Assembly (NCBI RefSeq): GCF_008107645.1
Contig: NZ_SDGY01000001.1
Location: 325,955 to 389,954 of the forward strand
Length of the DNA: 64,000 bases
DNA from: Leuconostoc litchii
Lineage (GTDB): Bacteria > Bacillota > Bacilli > Lactobacillales > Lactobacillaceae
Direction of reading: 5' to 3'
Positions 27,430-37,500 of the stretch are shown here, piece after piece. Position numbers and translations under genes: made by a program. The notes below the pieces were generated by a model. That model worked only from the letters and a program-made list of their open reading frames with translations. It was not told where the DNA came from and ran no database searches. Within the stretch, counting starts at the first letter, position 1, and every line of letters starts with the position of its first letter.

Positions 27430-28194
27430 ATGACAAAACCTATTCTCAAACCAAATGAACGTATTGATGGCTTGCCATCACAAAATATTAATATTATCCA
27501 AAATCCAGACATGTTTTCTTATTCATTAGATGCTATTCTGTTAGCACATTTTGCTGGAGTAAAAGGTAAAGGACATGGATTGACCGTTGACCTTGGTTCC
27601 GGGACTGGTGCAGTGGGATTATTTTATACACCAAAAGTTAGTGGACAAGTAAAGTTAGTTGAAATACAACCCGAATTGGCTGAAATGGCAAAAAGAAGCA
27701 TTAACTTAAATGACTTAGCTGATAGAGTTACAGTGATTCAATCAGACATGAAAGCCATTTTTGACGAAATAAAACCTGGTTCTGTTGAAACGGTTTTAAC
27801 CAATCCACCTTACTTTCCTATTAATGAATCCACGAAGACGAATATTGATGAGCATTATGAGATTGCTCGACATGAATTGATGATTAATTTACCAGAGTTA
27901 GCACAGATCACAAATAAATTGCTGAAAAATAATGGCAAAGTATACATGGTACACCGCCCAGAAAGATTGGCTGATATTTTTTCTGCTTTTGCTATGCGAA
28001 AATTGATGATTAAGAGAGTACAGTTTGTATATGGGAAACCAAACCGTGAGGCCAATATGGTTTTAATAGAAGCAATTAAAAGTGGTAAATCAGGTGGTGT
28101 ACGTATCATGCCTCCACTTACTGCTTATACTGAATCTAATGAATATACCCCAGAAGTTCAGGAAATTCTTTACGGTAAAGCGTGGGAAAAATGA
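27430..28194 (+). CDS. tRNA1(Val) adenine-N6 methyltransferase-like
   Basis: 254 residues. SAM-binding DLGSGTGAVG lies near residue 55, and the N6-adenine catalytic motif NPPYFP near residue 121. This matches the YabB/TrmN6 family, which methylates A37 of tRNA in E. coli. In Bacillus the yabB gene is also followed by a GIY-YIG gene (yazA), as here, which supports the assignment. The stop overlaps the next start. Confidence 0.9.
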   Translation: MTKPILKPNERIDGLPSQNINIIQNPDMFSYSLDAILLAHFAGVKGKGHGLTVDLGSGTGAVGLFYTPKVSGQVKLVEIQPELAEMAKRSINLNDLADRVTVIQSDMKAIFDEIKPGSVETVLTNPPYFPINESTKTNIDEHYEIARHELMINLPELAQITNKLLKNNGKVYMVHRPERLADIFSAFAMRKLMIKRVQFVYGKPNREANMVLIEAIKSGKSGGVRIMPPLTAYTESNEYTPEVQEILYGKAWEK

Positions 28195-28463
28195 AACTGT
28201 ATTATTTTTATGTGTTATTCACAGCTGATGGTTATTTTTATGGTGGCTTTACTGATGATGTACAGCGGCGTTTGAAAACCCATGAAGCTGGCAAAGGTGC
28301 AAAATTTACTCGAGTAAAGTCTCGACACCCTTTAAAATTAATTTATTCGGAAAAATTTACAACAAAAAGTGAAGCATTAAAAGCCGAAGCAAGTTTTAAA
28401 AAGTTAAAACGAGCATATAAGGAGCGTTATCTATTAGATCATAACGTTCCTAAAATTTGGTAA
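28191..28463 (+). CDS. GIY-YIG nuclease family protein (UPF0213)
   Basis: 90 residues. The ATG at 28191 overlaps the previous stop. The motif pair YYFYVLFTADGYFYGGFT replaces GIY and YIG (FYV, FYG), with R29-R30 and a late E in KAEASFKKLK. Small single-domain members (YhbQ/YazA) are suspected DNA-repair nucleases. It is partner of the upstream methyltransferase. Confidence 0.93.
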   Translation: MKLYYFYVLFTADGYFYGGFTDDVQRRLKTHEAGKGAKFTRVKSRHPLKLIYSEKFTTKSEALKAEASFKKLKRAYKERYLLDHNVPKIW

Positions 28464-28468
28464 AGCGC

Positions 28469-28497
28469 TTGTCATTGAGAAATAAATGTAGTATAGT
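28469..28497 (+). promoter_or_regulatory. rpsB promoter
   Basis: -35 TTGTCA (28469-28474), 17 bp, -10 TATAGT (28492-28497). Start about 28504, which gives a leader of roughly 104 nt before rpsB. Confidence 0.75.
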
Positions 28498-28503
28498 ATT
28501 ATA

Positions 28504-28607
28504 TGTTGTGAAAACAGCAAATACACACGATAAATGAGAACACGTAGGTGCAGAAATGTCAGCGTGAACCACGAATTTATCGGCGGAAAAACCTAGGAGG
28601 CCATATT
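28504..28607 (+). promoter_or_regulatory. Structured rpsB leader (possible S2 autoregulation)
   Basis: The 5' leader folds with CGATAAAT (28528-28535) pairing ATTTATCG (28575-28582) and an inner CACG (28541-28544) with CGTG (28563-28566). The structure ends near the TAGGAGG site. Ribosomal proteins often regulate their own operons through such elements. Identity with a known rpsB leader family is not shown. Confidence 0.5.
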
Positions 28608-29384
28608 ATGGCAGTTATTTCAATGAAAGAACTCCTCGAAGCAGGAGTACACTTCGGTCACCAAACACGTCGTTGGGACCCAAAGATGGATGAATATATC
28701 TTTACAGAACGTAATGGTATCCATATCATCGATTTACAAAAAACAGTTAAGCTGGTTGATGAAGCGTATAACTTCATTCGTAATGCTTCTACAGACGGTG
28801 CTAACGTATTGTTTGTTGGCACAAAAAAGCAAGCTTCAGATGCTATTGCTGAAGAAGCAGCGCGTGCTGGTCAATATTACATCAACCACCGTTGGTTGGG
28901 TGGTACGTTGACAAACTGGAATACTATCAAGACACGTATCCAACGTTTGAAGGACTTGCAAGCAATGGCCGAAGACGGTACATTTGAGCAATTGCCTAAG
29001 AAAGAAGTTGTTTTGTTAAACAAGCAACGTGAAAAGTTGGAAAAGTTCTTAGGTGGTATTCAAGATATGCCAGGTTTGCCAGACGTATTATTTGTTGTTG
29101 ATCCTAAGAAGGAAGAAATTGCCGTCAAGGAAGCAAACATGTTGAACATCCCAGTTGTTGCTATGATTGATACTAATGCTAACCCAGATGTAGTTGATGT
29201 TAAGATCCCTGCTAATGATGATGCTATTCGTGCTGTGCGTTTAATTACTTCAAAGATTGCTGATGCTGTTATCGAAGGCCGTCAAGGTCAAGATTCAGCA
29301 CCTGAAGATGCTTTCGTTGAAGGTGACGAAAACACAGAATCAATTGAAGAAATTGCCAACATTGTTGAAGAAGGCAATAACTAA
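28608..29384 (+). CDS. rpsB: 30S ribosomal protein S2
   Basis: 258 residues, ATG behind TAGGAGG. The S2 signatures are [18 protein letters not shown] near residue 10 and [17 protein letters not shown] near residue 180. The tail is acidic. The operon continues with tsf after an intervening hairpin. Confidence 0.98.
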   Translation: MAVISMKELLEAGVHFGHQTRRWDPKMDEYIFTERNGIHIIDLQKTVKLVDEAYNFIRNASTDGANVLFVGTKKQASDAIAEEAARAGQYYINHRWLGGTLTNWNTIKTRIQRLKDLQAMAEDGTFEQLPKKEVVLLNKQREKLEKFLGGIQDMPGLPDVLFVVDPKKEEIAVKEANMLNIPVVAMIDTNANPDVVDVKIPANDDAIRAVRLITSKIADAVIEGRQGQDSAPEDAFVEGDENTESIEEIANIVEEGNN

Positions 29385-29400
29385 TTAATTTTATTCTATA

Positions 29401-29446
29401 AATACCGTTCCTAGCGGACCTGTTCGGGACGCGGAATGGTATTTTA
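29401..29446 (+). terminator. Terminator/attenuator between rpsB and tsf
   Basis: AATACCGTTCC (29401-29411) with GGAATGGTATT (29433-29443), one G-U pair, then TTTT. It may reduce rather than stop transcription into tsf, which has its own promoter. Confidence 0.8.
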
Positions 29447-29449
29447 ATA

Positions 29450-29458
29450 TGTTATAAT
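29450..29458 (+). promoter_or_regulatory. tsf extended -10 promoter
   Basis: TGTTATAAT with hexamer TATAAT (29453-29458), followed by a 35-base leader with GAGGAG before tsf. Confidence 0.65.
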
Positions 29459-29493
29459 AAAAATACTAAAAACTATTTTAGAGGAGCAATATA

Positions 29494-30369
29494 ATGGCAA
29501 TTACTGCTGCACAAGTAAAGGAATTACGTGACAAGACATCTGTTGGTATGATGGATGCAAAGAAAGCTTTGGTCGAAGCTGAAGGTGATTTAGATAAAGC
29601 GATTGATTTATTGCGTGAAAAAGGTATGGCAAAAGCTGCCAAGAAGGGTGATCGTGTTGCTGCTGAAGGTATGACTGCAGTTGCTATTAAAGGAAACCGT
29701 GCAGCAATTATCGAATTGAACTCAGAAACTGATTTCGTTGCTGGCAATGCTGAATTTAATGAATTGCTTCATGCGGTTGCAAACACAATCGTTGAGTTTG
29801 CTCCTGTAGATGTTGAAGCAGCTTTGGCGCTTGAAGTTCAAGAAGGTCAAACTTTGAACGAAAAGATCATTGGTACAACTCAAATTACTGGTGAAAAAAT
29901 TACTTTACGTCGTTTCTCTGTTGTTGAAAAGTCAGATGCTGAAAACTTTGGTTCATATTCTCACTTGGCAGGTTCAATTTCAGCTTTGGTTGTGGTTGAC
30001 GGTGCTTCAGAAGAAGCTGCTAAAGATATTGCTATGCATGTTGCTGCTATTGCACCACAGTATGTTTCTGATGATCAAGTGCCTGCTGATGTTATTGCCA
30101 AAGAAAAGGAAGTTCAATTAGCTTCTGAAGATTTGAATGGTAAGCCTGATAATATTAAGGAACGTATGGTTGAAGGACGTATCAAGAAGTTCTTAGCCGA
30201 GATCTCATTATTAGATCAAGCCTTCGTTAAAAATGGTGATCAAACTGTTGCGCAATTTATTACTTCACAGAATGGATCAGTTAAGTCATTTGTTCGTTAC
30301 CAAGTAGGTGATGGTATTGAAAAGCAAGTAACTGATTTAGCAGAAGAAGTTGCAAAGCAATTAGGATAA
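29494..30369 (+). CDS. tsf: Elongation factor Ts
   Basis: 291 residues behind [26 protein letters not shown] and the [13 protein letters not shown] motif are signature regions. It is the guanine nucleotide exchange factor of EF-Tu. Paired with rpsB as in most bacteria. Confidence 0.98.
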   Translation: MAITAAQVKELRDKTSVGMMDAKKALVEAEGDLDKAIDLLREKGMAKAAKKGDRVAAEGMTAVAIKGNRAAIIELNSETDFVAGNAEFNELLHAVANTIVEFAPVDVEAALALEVQEGQTLNEKIIGTTQITGEKITLRRFSVVEKSDAENFGSYSHLAGSISALVVVDGASEEAAKDIAMHVAAIAPQYVSDDQVPADVIAKEKEVQLASEDLNGKPDNIKERMVEGRIKKFLAEISLLDQAFVKNGDQTVAQFITSQNGSVKSFVRYQVGDGIEKQVTDLAEEVAKQLG

Positions 30370-30436
30370 AAATTAAAGTTGCTTGTTGAGTGATAAAATT
30401 ATTATCATAATTTTATCAGAAATTCAGTTAGTTATT

Positions 30437-30471
30437 AAAGCGCACTATCATGACATGGTGCACTTTTTTTT
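30437..30471 (+). terminator. Rho-independent terminator after tsf
   Basis: A 9-bp stem with one mismatch, AAAGCGCAC (30437-30445) with GTGCACTTT (30458-30466), then a run of eight T. Confidence 0.75.
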
Positions 30472-30527
30472 CGGAATTTTTTGCAAATCTTTGATATACT
30501 TGTATAAGCAAATAAAAGAGGTTAAAC

Positions 30528-31253
30528 ATGACTGATATTAAGTATAAACGCGTTTTGATGAAGCTCTCTGGTGAAGCATTGGCGGGAGAAAAGGGTCAAG
30601 GTATTGATCTCGAAACAGTTTCTGCCATTGCCGAGGAATTAAAAGAAGTTCACGACTTGGGGACACAAATCGCTATTGTTGTGGGCGGCGGTAATTTGTG
30701 GCGTGGGGAACCTGCTTCAAAAATTGGTATGGAGCGCTCTCGCGCTGATTATACTGGTATGCTTGGAACAACGATGAATGCATTGGTATTGCAAGATTCG
30801 CTAGAACGTGCTGGTGTGCAAACACGTGTGCAAACAGCTATCACAATGCAACAAATTGCTGAACCTTACATACGTGGTCGTGCTATTCGTCATTTGGAAA
30901 AGGGACGAATTGTTATTTTTGCAGCAGGAACAGGATCACCATATTTCTCAACAGATACAACAGCTGCGCTACGCGCTAATGAAATTAATGCTGACGCGAT
31001 TTTGATGGGTAAAAATGGTGTCGATGGTATCTATGATTCAGATCCAAACAAAAATGCTAATGCAGTTAAATTTACTGAATTGACACACCTTGAAATTTTG
31101 AAAAAGGGTTTGAAAGTAATGGATTCCACAGCTAGTTCACTTTCTATGGATAACAATATGCCACTGGTAGTCTTTAATCTTAATACACCAGGTAATTTAA
31201 AGCGTGTTGTTCTTGGAGAAGAAATTGGAACAACAGTAACAGGAGAAAAATAA
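30528..31253 (+). CDS. pyrH: UMP kinase
   Basis: 241 residues behind [16 protein letters not shown] and [10 protein letters not shown] are the amino-acid kinase motifs, with [14 protein letters not shown] near residue 143. It makes UDP from UMP; the hexamer is allosterically controlled by GTP and UTP. An extended -10 TGATATACT lies at 30492-30500. The stop shares a base with the frr start. Confidence 0.97.
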   Translation: MTDIKYKRVLMKLSGEALAGEKGQGIDLETVSAIAEELKEVHDLGTQIAIVVGGGNLWRGEPASKIGMERSRADYTGMLGTTMNALVLQDSLERAGVQTRVQTAITMQQIAEPYIRGRAIRHLEKGRIVIFAAGTGSPYFSTDTTAALRANEINADAILMGKNGVDGIYDSDPNKNANAVKFTELTHLEILKKGLKVMDSTASSLSMDNNMPLVVFNLNTPGNLKRVVLGEEIGTTVTGEK

Positions 31254-31798
31254 TGACTTTTGATTTGACAAATGCTAAAGATCGTATGAAAGGTGCGCAA
31301 GAAGCGCTTCAACGTGAATTAGCTAACATTAGAACAGGGCGTGCAAACCCAAATATTTTGAATCGAGTAGAGGTGGAGTATTATGGAGCCATGACACCAC
31401 TTAATCAAGTGGCTTCTATATCTGTGCCAGAAGCACGAATTTTGCTGATAACACCATTCGATAAAAGTGCATTAGAAGCTATTGTACATGCTATTAATGT
31501 TTCAGATTTAGGCTTAAATCCTGCTTCCGATGGTAATATCGTCCGCTTAGCCATTCCGCAAATGACGGAAGAACGTCGTAAAGAGTTAGCTAAAGAAGTG
31601 AAGGCTGAGGCTGAAAAAGCCAAAGTTTCAGTTCGTAATGTTCGTCGTGATATTATGGATGACATCAAAAAAGATAAAGAAATGCCTGAAGATGATGCTC
31701 GTAAGGCGGAAGATCAGACGCAGAAGTTAACAGATGAAAATATCAAAGCAATTGACGAAATAGCGGCTGAGAAAGAAAAAGAGTTGTTGACAATTTGA
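31253..31798 (+). CDS. frr: Ribosome recycling factor
   Basis: 181 residues. IRTGRANPNILNRVEVEYYG and ISVPEARILLITPFD are signature regions. It releases ribosomes after termination together with EF-G. Coupled to pyrH; no uppS follows here. Confidence 0.97.
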   Translation: MTFDLTNAKDRMKGAQEALQRELANIRTGRANPNILNRVEVEYYGAMTPLNQVASISVPEARILLITPFDKSALEAIVHAINVSDLGLNPASDGNIVRLAIPQMTEERRKELAKEVKAEAEKAKVSVRNVRRDIMDDIKKDKEMPEDDARKAEDQTQKLTDENIKAIDEIAAEKEKELLTI

Positions 31799-31827
31799 TT
31801 TTTATGTTATGTTGATATTAATTTTTG

Positions 31828-31857
31828 GGCTTGGGTTTAAATTACCAGGTCTTTTTT
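31828..31857 (+). terminator. Rho-independent terminator after frr
   Basis: GGCTTGG (31828-31834) with CCAGGTC (31845-31851), two wobble pairs, then TTTTTT. Confidence 0.7.
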
Positions 31858-31873
31858 AATTAGGAGAGGGAAC

Positions 31874-32992
31874 TTGGCGAGGAGATACTTGAGATATTGG
31901 CGAGAAGCATTTGATTTTCACAGTGGTGCATATCGATTAGATTATTGGTGGGTAAGTGCGATCAATACGCTTATTTTAGCAAGTATTTTGTTTGTATCTA
32001 TCGTATGTTTGAATTCTTGGACACTAGCAAGTAAGTTAACAAAAACATTTAGCCTATTAGTAGCTATACCGAACTTGTCTTTGTTTGTTAGGCGTTTGCG
32101 TGATACAGGTTTCCCACCACAAACTGTAATGTTTGTGCTCCTGAGTCCTACACTTTTAGGCGTTAGTGTGGGTCTCATAGCCATGTTTCATTTAATTGTG
32201 TTACTGCCGGTTGCGCCTTTAATATATATCGGGTGGATTATTTTCTTACTTTCAAGGCGCTCTGCCTATTGGACACCTAGTTTAAATAAAATGCAAAAAT
32301 TATATTTTGTAGCTGGATTTTTCATTATTCTTTCTGTGTCGAGTTGTTTTTATGCTATAACAATGAAACACACTGCGCAGACAACTCAAAATTATATAGG
32401 TCAATTGTTACATGAACGGCATACTAGTAATCAAAAGAATGCAAAATTATCAGAATATGATATTACAAAAAATAAATCTAGTTATTCCAGTAGCGATATA
32501 GCAACTGCTTCGGCTGAAAATAAGCCAGAATCAATACCTGAAAAAGATGTCGCAAATGTTTCTGATGATTCGTCTACTACGGCGTATCGAGGTTTATCAG
32601 AAAATACACTCGGTGATTCTGATTTTGGTTATTTCAAAGTTCGTGGTGTTTGGAAACAAGATACTACTTCTTTGCAGTGGTGGCAATCTCAACAAAATGT
32701 TATGATTTCGACAAGTACGGTTGGACAGGGTTGGGGTGTTGATTTTCCAAGTTTTAATTTTAAAAAAATCGAAGGACAAAGCCATTTTTCGTTAAATCAA
32801 CTAGGGAACATACAAGTCACACGTATAGATGGTTCTTATCGAGATGTTGCATCAGACAATATGAAATCAATGGCCTATTTAGAATGGCACATGCCAGATG
32901 GCCATATTCGATTGATGTATTTAATTTCACCCTCGCGAGCACTATTAAACTTGATTATTAAAACTTTTTCGGAAACATTTCAAATAATCTAA
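31874..32992 (+). CDS. DUF805 membrane protein with extra C-terminal domain
   Basis: 372 residues with a TTG start behind TAGGAGAGGG. Residues 1-135 match DUF805 (FHSGAYRLDYWWVSAINTLI, RRLRDTGFPPQTV), with about four membrane helices; a further helix lies near residue 145. A low-complexity Ser/Lys linker (about 180-235) leads to a C-terminal domain of about 130 residues that I do not recognise (FKVRGVWKQDTTSLQWW, WHMPDGHIRLMYLISPSR). It could be extracellular. No operon partner. Confidence 0.75.
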   Translation: MARRYLRYWREAFDFHSGAYRLDYWWVSAINTLILASILFVSIVCLNSWTLASKLTKTFSLLVAIPNLSLFVRRLRDTGFPPQTVMFVLLSPTLLGVSVGLIAMFHLIVLLPVAPLIYIGWIIFLLSRRSAYWTPSLNKMQKLYFVAGFFIILSVSSCFYAITMKHTAQTTQNYIGQLLHERHTSNQKNAKLSEYDITKNKSSYSSSDIATASAENKPESIPEKDVANVSDDSSTTAYRGLSENTLGDSDFGYFKVRGVWKQDTTSLQWWQSQQNVMISTSTVGQGWGVDFPSFNFKKIEGQSHFSLNQLGNIQVTRIDGSYRDVASDNMKSMAYLEWHMPDGHIRLMYLISPSRALLNLIIKTFSETFQII

Positions 32993-33005
32993 TGTGATAT
33001 TTTAC

Positions 33006-33034
33006 TTGACGATTTGCTGGGGAGAGTGCATAAT
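33006..33034 (+). promoter_or_regulatory. glyQS promoter
   Basis: -35 TTGACG (33006-33011), 17 bp, -10 CATAAT (33029-33034), start about 33041. The transcript would begin just before the T-box. Confidence 0.7.
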
Positions 33035-33040
33035 ATCATT

Positions 33041-33190
33041 ATTGAGTTTTGTTCGTGATGAAACCAAGTGGCGTTGGTGGAATGGACAAACAATCGAGTG
33101 TCGAGTTTTGTAACTCGGAAATCAGGTGGAACCGCGCGTAAGCGTCCTGATGTCAATCGTTTTGGCATTGAGACGTTTATGCGTTTTTGT
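33041..33190 (+). promoter_or_regulatory. T-box leader of glyQS with shortened stem I
   Basis: The T-box core AGGTGGAACCGCGCG lies at 33124-33138. The antiterminator is ATCAGG (33121-33126) with CCTGAT (33146-33151), and stem III is CGAGTT (33102-33107) with AACTCG (33112-33117). A terminator-like stem, CGTCCTGATGTCAA (33143-33156) with the segment ending GAGACG at 33175, competes with it. Upstream, ACCAA (33063-33067) and TTGGT (33074-33078) close a loop GTGGCG that carries the Gly codon GGC (33070-33072). Only about 50 nt precede stem III, much shorter than the usual stem I. Confidence 0.85.
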
Positions 33191-33232
33191 GTCGATATAA
33201 ATCTCTACTGAAAAAATAAAGGAAAAACAACG

Positions 33233-34174
33233 ATGACGGATAAAAAATTGTCTCTACAAGATATCATCTTGACGCTACAACAATACTGGGCTAAGCAAGG
33301 TGCCAATTTAATGCAAGCCTATGACAACGAGGTCGGTGCGGGCACGCAATCGCCTTATACTTTCTTGCGCGCAAATGGCCCAGAACCTTGGAATGCCGCC
33401 TATGTGCAGCCTTCACGTCGACCAGCTGATGGTCGATATGGTGATAATCCCAATCGCTTATTTCAACATCACCAATTTCAAGTTGTGATGAAGCCTTCCC
33501 CGGAGAATATTCAAGAACTTTATTTAGGTTCATTAGAAGCTCTTGGAATCAAGCCATTAGAACATGATATTCGCTTTGTTGAAGATAACTGGGAAAATCC
33601 TTCTATGGGTGCTGCTGGTATTGGCTGGGAAGTCTGGCTTGATGGCATGGAAGTGACACAATTTACCTATTTCCAACAAGTAGGTGGAATAGAAGTTGAT
33701 TCAGTTACAGCTGAAGTAACCTATGGTCTTGAACGTCTGGCTTCATATATTCAAGATGTTCCCACGGTTTATGATTTGGAGTGGGGTAACGGCGTGCTGT
33801 ATGGTGATATTTTCAAAGAACCAGAATATGAACATTCAACATATGCTTTTGAAAAGTCAGATCAACATATGCTATTACGTCATTTTGACGAGTTTGAAGC
33901 AGAAGCCACACGTTTGTTAGATTTAGGACTAGTTCATCCTGCCTATGATTATATTTTGAAGTCTTCACATACCTTTAACTTATTAGATGCTCGTGGTACG
34001 GTTTCTGTGACGGAACGTGCTGGGTATCTGCATCGTATTCGTACTATGGCGCGCAAAGTATCCAAGGTATTTATCGAAGAGCGTGCAAAATTGGGATTCC
34101 CATTACTGAAAGACCATGATTTACGCAAGAAGTATTTGGGTGAAAATGGTAAATATACCAAAGAAAATGCCTAA
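33233..34174 (+). CDS. glyQ: Glycyl-tRNA synthetase alpha subunit
   Basis: 313 residues, the catalytic subunit of the alpha2beta2 class II enzyme. [40 protein letters not shown] and [20 protein letters not shown] are signature segments. It is expressed behind the Gly T-box with glyS 36 bases downstream. Confidence 0.98.
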   Translation: MTDKKLSLQDIILTLQQYWAKQGANLMQAYDNEVGAGTQSPYTFLRANGPEPWNAAYVQPSRRPADGRYGDNPNRLFQHHQFQVVMKPSPENIQELYLGSLEALGIKPLEHDIRFVEDNWENPSMGAAGIGWEVWLDGMEVTQFTYFQQVGGIEVDSVTAEVTYGLERLASYIQDVPTVYDLEWGNGVLYGDIFKEPEYEHSTYAFEKSDQHMLLRHFDEFEAEATRLLDLGLVHPAYDYILKSSHTFNLLDARGTVSVTERAGYLHRIRTMARKVSKVFIEERAKLGFPLLKDHDLRKKYLGENGKYTKENA

Positions 34175-34210
34175 TAACAACTATCTAAAATCACTACTGG
34201 AGAATAAATA

Positions 34211-36265
34211 ATGTCAACATTTTTATTAGAAATTGGTCTTGAAGAAGTACCTGCACACTTAGTAACTAGTTCAGAAGGTCAATTGATTGAACGGACTAAA
34301 AAGTTTTTAACTGAACACAGACTAACAGTAGGCGCTGTAAAGCCTTATTCAACACCTCGTCGGTTAGCAATTCAATTGACGGATGTTGCTGCAGAATCAA
34401 AAAGTTTAAGTGAAGAAAAGCGAGGACCTTCGATTGATCGAGCAAAAGATGATGCGGGGCAATGGACTAAAGCGGCTTTAGGTTTTGCTCGTGGTCAAGG
34501 CGCCACACCAGAAGATTTTGAAACAAGAGATGGTTATGTTTGGCTAACAAAACATACTGAAGGCGTTCCTGCCAAAGATATTTTAGCTAAGATTGGCGAT
34601 GAAGTTGTTTCAGAAATGAAATTTTCAACTTACATGAAATGGGCTAACAATTCTTTTCAATATGTAAGGCCAATTCGTTGGTTAGTTGCTTTGCTCGACA
34701 AAGAAGTCGTTGACTTTAATGTGTTAGATGTCCAAACAGGGCGGTTTACGCGGGGCCATCGTTTCTTATCTAATGAACATGTTGAAATTCCTGCTGCAAT
34801 TGAGTATGTACAAACACTAAAGTCAGCCAACGTGATTGTTGATGCTGATGAGCGTAAGCATGAAATTAGTTCGCAATTAACAACTATCGCCAAAGAACAT
34901 GATTGGGTGTTGGCGCTAGATTCTGACGCTGCACAAGATTTATTAGAGGAAGTTAACAATATTGTGGAATGGCCAACTGCATTTTCAGGTGGCTTTGATG
35001 AAAAATATTTGGAAATTCCTGACGAAGTACTAATCACTTCGATGCGTGAACATCAACGCTTTTTCTTTGTTAAAAATAACGAGGGTGATTTATTACCCTA
35101 CTTCTTGTCGGTTCGTAATGGTAATCAAGAACATTTGGACAACGTTATTGCTGGTAATGAAAAAGTATTAGTTGCTCGTCTTGAGGATGCTGAATTTTTC
35201 TATAAAGAAGATCAAACTAAATCAATTAATGATTATATGGAGAAGGTTAAAAAGCTTGTTTTTCATGAAAAAATTGGTACAGTTTACGAACACATGCAAA
35301 GAACAGGTGCTTTAGCCAAATCATTAGCTCAATTACTGCAATTTAATGACAAGCAGATAGCCGATGTAACACGTGTGTCAGATATTTATAAATTTGATTT
35401 GATGACGGGCATGGTTGGTGAGTTTGATGAATTACAAGGTGTTATGGGTGAACAATACGCAAAACTTTTCGGTGAAAATGATGCTGTGGCTACTGCGATC
35501 AAAGAACATTATATGCCAACTTCAGCAACTGGTGAGATTGCGCAATCTGATATTGGTGCTGTTCTAGCTATTGCTGATAAATTAGATGCTATTGTCACTT
35601 TCTTTGCTGCTGGTCTAATTCCAAGTGGGTCAAATGATCCTTATGGTTTACGTCGCGCGGCTACAGGTATTGTTAGAACATTGCAAGATAAACAATGGCA
35701 CATTGCGTTGGAACCCTTGTTAAGGCAGTTTATTGAACTACAAGGCACAGTTGCTAAGGTCGAAGTTGCAGTAGTACTAGACTTTATATTAGATCGTGTA
35801 AGAAAGTTGACACTAGATGTTGGTATCCGTCAAGACTTAGTAATGGCTGGGATTAATCGTGCAGGAAGTGTTGATATTGTTTATATTGTGGACCGCATTA
35901 AAACATTAGCAACACATAGTGAAGATGATAATTTCCGTGATGTGGTAGAGGCATTAACTCGTGTAGATCGTTTGGCAGTTAAGCAAGTAACTAATGATAA
36001 GGTTAATCCGGCGCTATTTGAAAACAACGCTGAAACGGAACTGTATCAAGCAACAGATTTATTTAAAGTAGACTATCTAGTAGGCCGATCAGAAGAGCTT
36101 TATCAAGCCTTAGCCAAATTACAAAAACCAATTGCGAGATATTTTGAAGAAACAATGGTTAACTCTGAAAATGATGATGTTAAAAATAATCGTTATGCAC
36201 AATTAAACGTCATTCATCGTTTAATTAATAAATTAGGTGACTTGGAGCAAATTGTTATTAAATAA
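34211..36265 (+). CDS. glyS: Glycyl-tRNA synthetase beta subunit
   Basis: 684 residues, behind GGAGAA. FLLEIGLEEVPAHLV opens the family-typical N-terminus. SNDPYGLRRAATGI near residue 475 and the C-terminal anticodon-binding DALR domain also match. It binds tRNA-Gly. Confidence 0.98.
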   Translation: MSTFLLEIGLEEVPAHLVTSSEGQLIERTKKFLTEHRLTVGAVKPYSTPRRLAIQLTDVAAESKSLSEEKRGPSIDRAKDDAGQWTKAALGFARGQGATPEDFETRDGYVWLTKHTEGVPAKDILAKIGDEVVSEMKFSTYMKWANNSFQYVRPIRWLVALLDKEVVDFNVLDVQTGRFTRGHRFLSNEHVEIPAAIEYVQTLKSANVIVDADERKHEISSQLTTIAKEHDWVLALDSDAAQDLLEEVNNIVEWPTAFSGGFDEKYLEIPDEVLITSMREHQRFFFVKNNEGDLLPYFLSVRNGNQEHLDNVIAGNEKVLVARLEDAEFFYKEDQTKSINDYMEKVKKLVFHEKIGTVYEHMQRTGALAKSLAQLLQFNDKQIADVTRVSDIYKFDLMTGMVGEFDELQGVMGEQYAKLFGENDAVATAIKEHYMPTSATGEIAQSDIGAVLAIADKLDAIVTFFAAGLIPSGSNDPYGLRRAATGIVRTLQDKQWHIALEPLLRQFIELQGTVAKVEVAVVLDFILDRVRKLTLDVGIRQDLVMAGINRAGSVDIVYIVDRIKTLATHSEDDNFRDVVEALTRVDRLAVKQVTNDKVNPALFENNAETELYQATDLFKVDYLVGRSEELYQALAKLQKPIARYFEETMVNSENDDVKNNRYAQLNVIHRLINKLGDLEQIVIK

Positions 36266-36300
36266 TTTGAAAAATGTTAATAGAAAGTAGGAAAATAACT

Positions 36301-37350
36301 ATGTTGAATATTGCTTATATTGGTTTTGGAAAGAGTACTAATCGGTACCATTTACCTTATTTAAAATTAAGGCAAGACAAGTTCAATATAGCTCGTGTTG
36401 TTACACCTACTCTTGGTAAGAGAGCCGAGGAACAAGCAGCTTTGGAAGCTGAAGGCACAATATTTTCAACTGAAATTGACGATATCATACAAGACCAAAC
36501 TATTGATTTGGTGGTGGTTGTTACACCATCTGATAAACATTATCAGATAACTAAACAACTCTTATTGGCAGGAAAAAATGTTATGGTTGATAAGCCAATG
36601 GCCACTAGTGAGATTGAGGCTCGTGACTTGGTGAACTTAGCTTATGATAAAGGACTATTCTTGATGCCGTTTCAAAGTCGCCGTTTTGACAGTGATTTTT
36701 TGACTGTGCAACGTGTGATTAAAAATGGCTATCTGGGCCGATTAGTTGATCTTGAGGTTCATATGGATCATTACAGGCCTAATGATGGAAAAGAACTCGG
36801 GACATCCGTTGAAGGCTCACTTTTTGATCATGGTGTGCATCTTGTTGATCAAATCATTAGTCTGTTTGGCATGCCCAACATTGCAACCTACGACTTGCGA
36901 GCCACGAGAATATTGAACAGTCCCGTTGATGATCAAATGGAAATTAATCTTTTTTATCCGAAAGCATTTAAGGCGACATTGCAAACGACAGAGTTAGCTG
37001 CTATTCAGTACCCAAAATGGCAGTTACGTGGTACCCATGGTACATTTGTTAAATATGAAGTTGATGAGCAAGAAAATGATTTGAAAACTGGTATTATGCC
37101 AGGAGAGGCGCGATTTGGTGTTGACACACCGCAACATTATGGACACTTAGTTTATTACAATCAAAGTGGTGATCGTATTGAGAAATTTATTCCTAGTATT
37201 CAGGGAGATTATGGGCGAGTATATGATTCAGTTTACAATACGCTAGTTAAGGGGACACCTAAACTGGTATCAGATGAGCAGATGCTTTCTGTTATGAAAA
37301 TTCTTTCGGCTGGTGTGAAAGAAAACGGACCACATGTGATTAAATTTTAG
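36301..37350 (+). CDS. Gfo/Idh/MocA family oxidoreductase
   Basis: 349 residues; ATG 36301 behind GTAGGAAAA. The Rossmann fold starts IAYIGFGKSTNRYHLPYL, with DLVVVVTPSDKHY, then MVDKPMATSE containing the catalytic Lys of the EKP-type motif, and GSLFDHGVHLVDQI. Members reduce or oxidise sugars or inositol with NAD(P)H; closest in style to YhhX/YdgJ types. Substrate unknown. Confidence 0.9.
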   Translation: MLNIAYIGFGKSTNRYHLPYLKLRQDKFNIARVVTPTLGKRAEEQAALEAEGTIFSTEIDDIIQDQTIDLVVVVTPSDKHYQITKQLLLAGKNVMVDKPMATSEIEARDLVNLAYDKGLFLMPFQSRRFDSDFLTVQRVIKNGYLGRLVDLEVHMDHYRPNDGKELGTSVEGSLFDHGVHLVDQIISLFGMPNIATYDLRATRILNSPVDDQMEINLFYPKAFKATLQTTELAAIQYPKWQLRGTHGTFVKYEVDEQENDLKTGIMPGEARFGVDTPQHYGHLVYYNQSGDRIEKFIPSIQGDYGRVYDSVYNTLVKGTPKLVSDEQMLSVMKILSAGVKENGPHVIKF

Positions 37351-37352
37351 AA

Positions 37353-37387
37353 AAAAAGGAACTTAGTGATAGCTGAGTTCCTTTTTC
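37353..37387 (+). terminator. Rho-independent terminator
   Basis: AAAAAGGAACT (37353-37363) with AGTTCCTTTTT (37376-37386), then C. It closes the oxidoreductase gene. Confidence 0.92.
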
Positions 37388-37500
37388 AATGAGTAAAATA
37401 TCCCAGAATTTTTTCTACTGAAATATCATTTATGATAAGTAATCACAGGCTTTATGGTAGAATTGAATAGAGATAAAATTGAAAGAAAAAATGCCAACTT

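Noticed and set aside
34657-35037. 126-codon open frame on the - strand inside glyS
   Set aside because: glyS is intact and conserved over this stretch; the opposing frame has no SD or family match.
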